This document shows positions 60,501-64,000 of a stretch of 64,000 bases of DNA, piece by piece. Each line of letters starts with the position of its first letter. The stretch's first letter is position 1. Source of the DNA: Sisyra terminalis. Lineage: Eukaryota; Arthropoda; Insecta; Neuroptera; Sisyridae. The stretch lies in the NCBI GenBank assembly GCA_958496175.1, contig OY292276.1, forward strand, positions 61,393,080 to 61,457,079. The letters run 5' to 3'. The translations under genes and the position numbers were made by a program. The notes below the pieces were generated by a model, which did not search any database, was not told the DNA's origin, and was given only the letters and a program-made list of their open reading frames with translations.

Positions 60501-63047
60501 GGATTTTTCCAACATTTACTTTTAAAAGCAATAGAAAATGGCAAAAAATTTTAAGAATTTAAGAACTAAGAACAACATAGAAAATATATTACTGCTTTAA
60601 TTGTTAAATTTTTTACGAATCACCTTAATTTTGGGGTCACTCCAGGTCCAGGGATTTATCAATTGGTCCTAAAGGCAGACCGGAAGACATTCAAGTTAGG
60701 GATCAAGATAGCAAGAAACACGCCATTACTAATAAAGATTTTCGAAAATTTTCTGGAACAACTAGCACCTATCATAATTAAAAAGTAAAAAATCAAGGCA
60801 TCTGAATAAAAATTACAGCTTTTATATTCAACTAACCAAGCTTCCTATGATATAAATGACTTTCTAATCATTGTTTGACATATAGGCAATTTGTATACTT
60901 GTAAGTACACATGGTTGCATATCCGTACACATCATTACTTTTATATCTGAATTAAATTTCATCAAAATTTTTGATTTTACTTTATTATAAAAGAACAACC
61001 GGTTGGAAATGAAAAAAATAAATTTTAATATTTACTTAATTCTTAGAAAAAATTTTTTTTGATGTTTACATCTCAATTAAATAATTCAAAATATAAATAA
61101 AACAGAACTAAAATTCAATTTACCAATCTATCCTTAAATCCTTAAATTTAAACATAGTAAGAGATGTTAAAACACAATTGACTTAAAAGAAAGATTCCAG
61201 ATATGCATACACCTGTACGGATCGGAAGGAATTTCATATAATATTCTGTATAGAGTTCAAAATTTGTTCCATTAAATCCGTACAAGTATACGCATTAGGG
61301 TGATTTTTTTTTTACTTTTTTTGAATTTTTTTTTGGTCCCATCGTAAAATTTTGTTGGAAATACTAAAAAAAAAAATCCCTGAAATTTGGAGCCCTTAAT
61401 ATTAATTTCAAGTCCTCGACCAAGACGTGTAAAGATTTCCCATTGAAAATACACGGAAACTCTGATTTTTTATTTTTAAATTTCTATATCTCAGCGGCAA
61501 TTCATGGGATCACTTTTACCGACGGTGGTTTTTTCTCAGAATTAAACGCTCTACAAAAGTGTCCATTGCGACAAAGTCGTAACTCACACCGGTGAGGTAG
61601 TATGGGCCACTGAACCTGATTTTTCCATAAAATTTGTGTTTTTTTGCATTTATCTCGTAAATAACAAGAGCTACGGAAAAATTATAAATGAAAAACTTGT
61701 ACAGAATTAGATTTCCTACAAAAAAGGTACAGTAGACCAAATCGATAAGATCAATACTAAACGAGATATTAAGCCTTGAATTGATTTTTCTAAAAAAATA
61801 TTTTAATAAGTTTAAATCAATGATCGGCAAAAATTTCACAGAAAAATCAATTCAAGGCTTAATATCTCGTTTAATATTGATCTTCGCGATTTGGTCTACA
61901 GGAACTATTTTGTAGGAAATCAAATTCTCTACAAGTTTTTCATTTACAATTTTTCCGTAGCTCTTGTTATTTACGAGATAAATGCAAAAAAAAAACGCGA
62001 ATTTTATGGAAAAATCAGGTTCAGTGGCCCGTACTACCTCACCGGTGTGAGTTACGACTTTGTCGTAATGGGCACTTTTGTAGAGCGTTTAATTCTGAGA
62101 AAAAACCACCGTCGGTAAAAGCGATCCCATGAAATGCCGCTGAGATATAGAAATTTAAAATTAAAAAATCAGAGTTTTTGTGTATTTTCAATGGGAAATC
62201 TTTGGCAAGTCTTGGTCGAGGACTTAAAATTAATATTAAGGGCTCAAACTTTCAGGGATTTTTTTTTTTTTGGTATTTCCAACAAAATTTCACAATGGGA
62301 CCAAAAAAAAAAGTCAAAAAAAAAATCACTGAATTTGCTTATATTTTTTAATCGTTTGAATTAAACTTTAAGAAAATATAAAGTTTTTCATTAAAAAATT
62401 AAATAAAACCCATTTTTTTTCAATCCAAATTGATAAATAGTTCGAAATGGACATAAAACAATAAATCTTATTGATAAGGGTGTAAAATTTTATTTTAGAA
62501 ATACTAAGTTTTACTCAAATTCTTGTAAATTTGATTTAAATTATAAACGAAATCAATATTTTCAGTATTAAAAACTATTTTGGATAGCCCTTCGTTTCAG
62601 GGACATAGAATAAATAAAAAAAAAAATCTTTATCAAACCAAACATTTTCCGATAACATATCGAAAAATATAAACCATATAAAATTACATATGATAAAACA
62701 AAATCCCCTTATCAATAGGTACTTAATATAAATGATATTATATATTTAAATTTTTATACTAAACTAAAAGTTTGCTCTAAAAGCTTCACGTGCAGTAAAA
62801 AAAAAAAAAAATTCAAAAGCCACCAATGAAAACAACACACAACAACAAACAATTGGACGTGAGTGAAAAAGCGCGAAAATTTGAAAAGAACAAAAAAAAA
62901 GTTAATTAAATTTTGGAAAAGAAAAAAAAATGCATTACCTTTTCTTTGATTTTGTGAATCGCTCACCGTTGGCGATAAATCGTTATCGTTCATCGTTGTC
63001 AATTCGATATTGCTCGGTGCTATGATATTATCGCTATCTTGCGACAT
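27958..63047 (-). CDS. ATP8A: P4-ATPase phospholipid flippase, ATP8A class, 10 exons
   Basis: Exons (minus, 5' to 3'): 62939-63047, 51350-51836, 51115-51287 (or from 51058), 48103-48380, 46971-48035, 40410-41236, 40096-40349, 36394-36483, 30689-30780, 27958-28055; about 1160-1175 aa. Family role: ATP-driven inward flipping of phosphatidylserine/ethanolamine with a CDC50 partner. Visible: an acidic N-tail ([17 protein letters not shown]); 'ENRVIVVNG' and '[19 protein letters not shown]' (first helix); the actuator loop with '[11 protein letters not shown]'; 'NNLVPISL' in TM4; the phosphorylation motif DKTGTLT near residue 430; '[10 protein letters not shown]', '[11 protein letters not shown]', '[15 protein letters not shown]' and [11 protein letters not shown]; and membrane segments through 40096. 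The C-terminus '[18 protein letters not shown]' then VIRAYDT is diagnostic of ATP8A. All junctions agree in phase except exon 3 to exon 4, where an extra base or a small unseen exon is needed. Introns reach about 11 kb and are packed with transposons. Confidence 0.95.
28355..28575. repeat. 119-bp tandem duplication
   Basis: Two copies, starting near 28352 and 28472, share CAAAAGAGGTCAT, AGTTCTAAAACTGTGC or close variants, 'ctcaaatttgggg', GCGCAGCCCCCTAGGGCC and AAGATGGCGAAC. It lies in the last ATP8A intron. Confidence 0.85.
28676..28795 (+). mobile_element. tRNA-derived SINE, truncated copy 3
   Basis: Shares GAATCTCGTATC, a 'taaccctagagtcattaaag' block and a GTAGTTATAAGGCGACGGT end with the SINEs at 15462 and 38929; the box A head is badly decayed. 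Confidence 0.6.
28935..29041. mobile_element. MITE fragments (GTGGCGCCGCCAC and CAAGGTTTATAAA types)
   Basis: A left piece with GTGGCGCCGCCACAAGTGTG is followed within 50 bp by a partial hairpin MITE (AAGATTTATGAATCACACAG, then ATGACGTCAT). Both are truncated. Confidence 0.6.
29090..30380 (+). pseudogene. decayed, unrecognised coding-like region with a ~155-bp internal duplication
   Basis: Base composition is richer in G than the surroundings, and segments translate without stops for 50-65 codons while shifting between frames. Examples are '[14 protein letters not shown]' (about 29915) and '[11 protein letters not shown]' (about 29950), repeated as '[11 protein letters not shown]' (about 30110), then '[18 protein letters not shown]' and '[17 protein letters not shown]', ending at a TGA near 30351. 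Two copies of one block, about 29936-30084 and 30090-30252, lie in tandem. The pattern suggests an old mobile-element or other inserted gene broken by frameshifts. I cannot name the family. Confidence 0.4.
30477..30511. repeat. poly(A) run
   Basis: About 32 consecutive A, just before ATGCGTGATTTGG. It might be the tail of a retroposed sequence lying to its left, but no matching target-site duplication was found. Confidence 0.6.
31157..31188 (-). other. possible 32-bp cassette exon of ATP8A
   Basis: On the minus strand an AG acceptor (31189-31190) and a good GTAAGT donor (31151-31156) bracket 32 GC-rich bases (GCCTGCGCATGCC...). The length breaks the phase between exons 8 and 9, so it would only work in another isoform. 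A weak polypyrimidine tract lowers confidence. Confidence 0.2.
31190..33018. other. ATP8A intron 8 segment, no gene seen
   Basis: Strongly AT-rich with an (AAT)n run near 31238-31260 and an A-run at 31266-31283. Short unsupported open frames only. A member of the TGTACA palindrome family (degraded) lies near 32350. Confidence 0.45.
33019..33175. mobile_element. hairpin MITE, CAAGGTTTATAAA family
   Basis: Starts CAAGGTTTGTAAATTACAC, ends GTATTTTATAAACCTTTG, with ATGACGTCAT near 33061 and the 'acgtcacgtagcc' arm. No nine-base flank duplication can be seen here. Confidence 0.85.
33405..33480. mobile_element. GTGGCGCCGCCAC MITE fragment
   Basis: AAAGTGGCGCCGCCACAAGAG followed by GTACTAATATATATTACGTT, like the left half of the 10905 element. 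Confidence 0.55.
33522..33668. mobile_element. hairpin related to the insert at 15927-16348
   Basis: Shares GTTAACTCTCAAAAACGAGAC, 'aggataattgtggaatagc' and the central stem through TAGAAAGAGATAGA; the far arm stops at CTACCTGCAG. Confidence 0.75.
33685..33835. mobile_element. half copy, TATACAATATATAG fold-back family
   Basis: Contains TTGAACAGAAGTTCAAAC, GACGTATTGCCCAGATACG and 'cgattgccaagcaatcttc', then stops at GTGATGATTCACCT. Only one arm remains. Confidence 0.75.
33836..34815. other. ATP8A intron 8 segment, no gene seen
   Basis: AT-rich with runs of A or T. TTGCGCTGCTAGTGAC at 34274 is shared with the flank of the 10905 element. No coding signal. Confidence 0.4.
34816..34939 (-). other. 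possible alternative last exon of ATP8A
   Basis: An AG acceptor (ATATAG, 34940-34945) is followed by 124 GC-rich bases that continue the frame from exon 8 exactly (TC plus G). They encode about 40 residues beginning [10 protein letters not shown] and holding '[13 protein letters not shown]', to a TGA at 34816-34818. This would replace the normal 'GYAFSQEEG' tail. The block stands out from the AT-rich intron. No polyadenylation signal is obvious nearby, so it stays tentative. Confidence 0.35.
35190..35333. repeat. (CT)n and (CAT)n microsatellites
   Basis: A CTCTCT-rich tract at about 35191-35240 is followed by CATCAT runs at about 35273-35330. They create spurious histidine- or aspartate-rich open frames. 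Confidence 0.9.
35505..35643. mobile_element. 139-bp imperfect hairpin
   Basis: 'gcactattttagcatagcac' opposes 'gtgctatgcaaaagtagtgc', with AACGTTT and AAACGTT inside. The loop holds no coding sequence. Probably a short MITE, family unknown. Confidence 0.65.
35891..36279. mobile_element. 389-bp hAT-like MITE with perfect 8-bp duplication
   Basis: Starts CATGGGGGTCAAGCTC, ends AGCTAGCCTCCCCTG. Flanks are ATACTATG on both sides (35883-35890, 36280-36287). Same family as 44836-45245 and the longer 45838-46835. Confidence 0.88.
36911..36972. repeat. 62-bp palindrome with CAGTGTTTCCCAAC end
   Basis: CAGTGTTTCCCAAC faces GTTGAAAAACACTG across an AT-rich loop. The ends look hAT-like, but no clean eight-base duplication is visible. 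Confidence 0.45.
37300..37958. mobile_element. 659-bp element, GGAGCCGTTCATAAAATACG ends, TAA flanks
   Basis: Inverted ends GGAGCCGTTCATAAAATACG and 'catattttatgaacggctcc' are flanked by TAA on each side (37297-37299, 37959-37961). G-rich blocks lie next to both ends. A three-base TAA duplication fits PIF/Harbinger. One 82-codon open frame inside (37607-37855) shows no transposase motif. Confidence 0.75.
38394..38632 (+). mobile_element. hAT-like MITE, CAAGGGCGGATTCAGG family
   Basis: Left end CAAGGGCGGATTCAGGAATT; the right end GTAAATCCGCCGTTGG is degraded. G-runs lie inside both ends. The same element lies inverted at 53086-53369, sharing TCACTAATGTTCTTTCTATT and the ACAGTACAC block. Confidence 0.75.
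38929..39132 (+). mobile_element. tRNA-derived SINE, copy 2 (best preserved)
   Basis: ATGGCCGAGTGGCC resembles a Ser/Leu box A, and GGATTTGATCCTC stands in box B position about 45 bases on. Then come TTCTCGATATCGGATTTAAT, 'gtcgctaaaagatcttag', TAGGCAACAGT and an AT-rich tail 'gtaaaataatacaag'. Head and body align with the minus-strand copy at 15462. Confidence 0.82.
39382..39538. mobile_element. hairpin MITE, CAAGGTTTATAAA family, perfect 9-bp duplication
   Basis: Flanked by TGACTTCCT at 39373-39381 and 39539-39547. The internal palindrome is mutated to TGACGTCCTA. Lies in ATP8A intron 7. Confidence 0.93.
41520..41860 (+). pseudogene. hAT transposase C-terminal (dimerisation) fragment, frameshifted
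   Basis: One frame reads '[14 protein letters not shown]' and '[19 protein letters not shown]', then stops. A neighbouring frame carries on with [15 protein letters not shown]. Together these follow the order of the hATC domain near the end of hAT transposases, with the part around the expected ERSFS motif lost by deletion. Flanking TAGTGGCGAAGC and CCAGTGGCGTAAA pieces look like degraded hAT ends. It lies in ATP8A intron 5 and is surely inactive. Confidence 0.7.
41861..44122. other. ATP8A intron 5 segment with diverged internal repeats
   Basis: GATTGTACCGAAAA recurs near 42042 and 42519 (with AGTACCGAAAAAAATTTCG near 41910), with related flanks, suggesting a degraded tandem unit of 400-500 bp. 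Beyond it no gene or element could be recognised. Confidence 0.4.
44123..44545. mobile_element. fold-back element, TATACAATATATAG family
   Basis: Inverted arms from GTGTATACAATATATAG to CTATATATTGTATACAC. Central pair 'gtggtccaagcagtta' and 'gaccactgaggaagattg'. The right side continues as CGTATAACTGTTCAAAG and TCAGCGAAAAAAATCTTATT, absent on the left. Confidence 0.82.
44836..45245. mobile_element. hAT-like MITE, CATGGGGG family, copy 2
   Basis: Starts CATGGGGGTTAAGCTC, ends ACTAGCCTCCCCTG. Aligns throughout with 35891-36279. The flanks (cttaaaaa, accttaag) match only loosely. Confidence 0.8.
45246..45837. other. ATP8A intron 5 segment, probable old element
   Basis: 'gagggttactttcgaaaaatc' and later GGGTGTTTTCCACCCCCAAAA, with opposed 'ggcggaatttttattttttt', resemble degraded element ends. 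No open frame with a motif. Confidence 0.35.
45838..46835. mobile_element. 998-bp longer member of the CATGGGGG hAT-like family
   Basis: CAGGGGGGTCTAACTCTTATGG at the left and AGTTAGTCTCCCATG at the right, flanked by GTACAAAA and ATACAAAA (one mismatch in eight). About 620 bp (46037-46662) is absent from the short copies at 35891 and 44836. No transposase motif was seen in it. Confidence 0.78.
48381..48957. other. ATP8A intron 3, gene-proximal part
   Basis: AT-rich. On the minus strand a good GTAAGT donor lies near 48570, but its preceding bases do not give the phase needed to bridge exons 3 and 4. No confirmed exon. Confidence 0.4.
48958..49243. mobile_element. truncated fold-back, TATACAATATATAG family
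   Basis: Here the extra terminal piece (GCTGACTTTGAACAG, ACGGTGTATACAATATATAG) is on the left, so this copy is inverted relative to 9954 and 44123. The right arm stops at AAATTTATGTTTACTA. Confidence 0.8.
49250..49560. mobile_element. diverged half of a TA-type long hairpin
   Basis: 'aactatatcgaaaacattgt', CCCTTAATATTAATATTT and 'ctacaaaaaaggtagcttgg' follow the order of the left arm of 49631-50638 at much lower identity. Confidence 0.55.
49631..50638. mobile_element. 1008-bp long-hairpin element with TA duplication, second full copy
   Basis: Starts GACTGATTCAAAAAAAA, ends TTTGAATCAGTC; TA flanks at 49629-49630 and 50639-50640. Arms of about 480 bp around a loop near 50100-50165. The CTTAATATTAATATTAAG palindrome sits near the left end. 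Aligns along its whole length with 8962-9950. Confidence 0.92.
51975..52109. mobile_element. hairpin MITE, CAAGGTTTATAAA family, perfect 9-bp duplication
   Basis: Flanks AGATAGAGT at 51966-51974 and 52110-52118. Contains TGACGTCA near 52019. The second arm has a small deletion. Confidence 0.93.
52229..52816. mobile_element. TTTATTTTGAAAGTG MITEs: a half copy and a full copy
   Basis: A half copy begins at 52229 (TTTATTTTGAAAGTGAG, AGTCCATTTTCAAG). A full copy spans 52576-52816, closing with CACTTTCAAAATAAACGAG. The sequence between holds a GTGGCGCCACAT fragment (about 52385). Confidence 0.8.
53086..53369 (-). mobile_element. hAT-like MITE, CAAGGGCGGATTCAGG family, inverted copy
   Basis: The right end reads TCCTGAATCCGCCCTTG and the left end CAAGGGCGG. 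'gcacgggggcacgtgccccc' lies just inside the left end. Aligns with the reverse complement of 38394-38632. Confidence 0.8.
53945..54175. mobile_element. TTTATTTTGAAAGTG MITE, full copy
   Basis: TTTATTTTGAAAGTGAGTTA to CGCCACTTTCAAAATAAA. The interior (CAAGAACAATCCCTATAG; AATTGGCGTTTTTGTTAAAA) matches 52576-52816 closely. Confidence 0.85.
55034..55150. mobile_element. hairpin MITE, CAAGGTTTATAAA family, perfect 9-bp duplication
   Basis: Flanks GGGTAGTAT at 55025-55033 and 55151-55159. The left arm has lost its GACGTCA block, so only the AAATTTCTTC and ACGTCACGTAGCC arm remains. Confidence 0.92.
55151..57171. other. ATP8A intron 1 segment, no gene seen
   Basis: AT-rich. Two degraded members of the TGTACA/TATATGCAACC palindrome family occur near 55690-55760 and 55905-55965. 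Nothing else recognised. Confidence 0.4.
57172..57220 (-). CDS. ATP8A: possible alternative first exon of ATP8A
   Basis: On the minus strand ATG (57218-57220) opens 16 codons, [16 protein letters not shown], and runs to a GTAAGA donor (57166-57171). One base is left over, exactly the phase of exon 1, so it would splice to exon 2 (..QEDEVTT). Upstream, 57280-58060 is richer in CG and T-tracts, including GACGCCTAAACGTCGCGGCG near 57987, and could be a second promoter. No transcript evidence. Confidence 0.4.
57221..58230 (-). promoter_or_regulatory. candidate internal promoter region of ATP8A
   Basis: A locally CG-richer zone (CCCTCGCGGCCCCGTTACAC near 57446; CGACGCCTAAACGTCGCGG near 57985) in otherwise AT-rich intron, upstream of the alternative first exon. 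There is no clear TATA box. Confidence 0.3.
59155..61200. repeat. three-copy local segmental duplication
   Basis: TTTAAGAATTTAAGAACTAAG recurs at about 59160, 60147 and 60550. 'gaaacaccaccgggcaaaag' recurs at about 59830 and 60250, followed each time by 'ggggtacgagcactcggcaa' (about 60025 and 60397). The first and third units share about 650 bp with the same order; the middle unit lacks most of it. This is a tandem unit of roughly 1 kb with an internal deletion in one copy. Confidence 0.85.
61298..62331. mobile_element. 1.03-kb long-hairpin element, GGGTGATTTTTTTT ends
   Basis: Arms about 61298-61792 and 61848-62331 are inverted copies. Landmarks are CCACCGTCGGTAAAAG and its inverse, CTCACCGGTGTGAG (itself palindromic), and 'attcaaggcttaatatctcg' near the loop. 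TA precedes the left end. The layout parallels 8962-9950, including a TTAATATTAA block near each end, but the sequence is different, so it may be a sister family. Confidence 0.87.
62332..62938. other. ATP8A intron 1, part nearest exon 1
   Basis: AT-rich with no recognisable gene or element. Confidence 0.4.
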
Positions 63048-64000
63048 TATTACTATTATCGCTTATTTATATATATATATATATTATACTGAAACTATTC
63101 AATTACGTCTCGACCCCACCGACCGACCGACAATCAATTCTCTCAATCAATTCGTCAAAAATTTCAACATTTAAATATTAACAACAATAACAACAACAAT
63201 ATAAATGATTTTTTTTCTTTAAGGCACTAAGAACACAATCCGATTTTTTTCGTAAATAAAACGTTCTCATCATAAATATCACATCTGTCCCATTTTTTCC
63301 TCTTTTTCCTACACCGAAACACTAAAAAAAAAAAAATTTTTTTTTTAGATTAAAAAATTAGTATTCCCTTACAACAACAAAAAAAGAAATTTCAAAATTC
63401 CCACCAAAGTTAAGTTAGCCCCATTTATAACACAACAACACAAAGCCACCTAGAAAACCAAGCAATTATTTCAATCAATTATTGGGTTAATTTCAAATCA
63501 ATAATGCCAACGATAACTTGATATATTCATAAAATTCCAACTAATTTCACATGAATGCATCAAAAAAATAAAATGGAAACTTTCAAAGGCAACTCGATGA
63601 CTGAAAACTTGCAACAACTTCAATTGATTCATGTAAATAAATAATTTGCTTGAACAAATTACCTTCAAACACCAAAAAAAAAAAAAACGAGAAAAGAAAA
63701 GTAATTGATTTTACCTGAATCAATTCCAATATTAATTTCAATTAACATACACGTACGATACGGGCAACTCATTCAAATTACTACCGCTAATTGATGTCAA
63801 ACCAATTACCGCCATCTGACGATACCAACAACCAACCAAAATTCAAAACGAGCCAAATTTGAATTGAACAGAAAATTTTAAAAAAAAAAAAATGACCACC
63901 AAAATAACACAATCGCTATAAATATGTTTAATATAGCAAATTTGAAATGACGGAAATTTTATTTTTGGACCAAAAAATTCGACTAACCTACATTGCTCAG
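63048..64000 (-). promoter_or_regulatory. upstream region of ATP8A exon 1
   Basis: Sequence upstream of the start codon at 63047 is AT-rich, with a TA run (63068-63082), CCGACCGACCGAC (63119-63131) and many A-tracts. No core promoter element could be fixed and no other gene is visible to the window end. Confidence 0.35.

Noticed and set aside
61516..62118. Paired near-identical open frames on opposite strands
   Set aside because: They are the two arms of the 61298-62331 hairpin read on each strand, not duplicated genes.

Overview
The window looks like AT-rich insect nuclear DNA. Genes are split by introns with GT..AG borders, most intergenic and intronic DNA is made of non-autonomous transposons, and the recognisable proteins are animal ones (PACRG, a Tctex-type dynein light chain, CNBP, a CFAP141-like protein, a UDP-glycosyltransferase and a P4-ATPase flippase of the ATP8A class). 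The UGT N-terminus resembles insect UGTs. I cannot fix the order; a dipteran would fit but this is not proven.

Layout. 1-4799 is a 335-bp satellite array of about 14 near-identical units. It is followed by a satellite relic and an 865-bp fold-back element. 7654-11435 (+) is PACRG in four exons; its last intron is filled by long hairpin elements. 13959-14503 (-) is a Tctex1-domain dynein light chain (DYNLT2B-like). 17275-17772 (+) is CNBP, with six CCHC knuckles. 21390-22056 (+) is a 92-aa CFAP141-like gene in three small exons. It runs tail to tail into a five-exon UGT, 22088-27115 (-), whose largest intron holds a degenerate tandem repeat. From 27958 to 63047 (-) a single 10-exon gene encodes an ATP8A-type phospholipid flippase. 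Its introns carry most of the mobile-element load and also hold a possible alternative first exon and a possible alternative last exon.

How the genes relate. PACRG, the Tctex-type light chain and the CFAP141-like protein are all ciliary or axonemal proteins. Each has an ATGG-centred, RFX X-box-like motif within about 50-230 bp of its start codon, which suggests a small co-regulated ciliary neighbourhood. UGT (ER detoxification) and ATP8A (membrane lipid asymmetry) look functionally unrelated.

The most distinctive content is the repeat fraction: (a) about ten copies of a ~120-155-bp hairpin MITE with 9-bp target-site duplications, most carrying a CRE-like TGACGTCA core; (b) ~1-kb hairpin elements with TA duplications; (c) several other fold-back families; (d) hAT-like MITEs with 8-bp duplications and a broken hAT transposase fragment; (e) a tRNA-derived SINE; and (f) a short dispersed TGTACA-centred palindrome. 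Exon borders were placed by eye from splice signals and family resemblance; no search was run.
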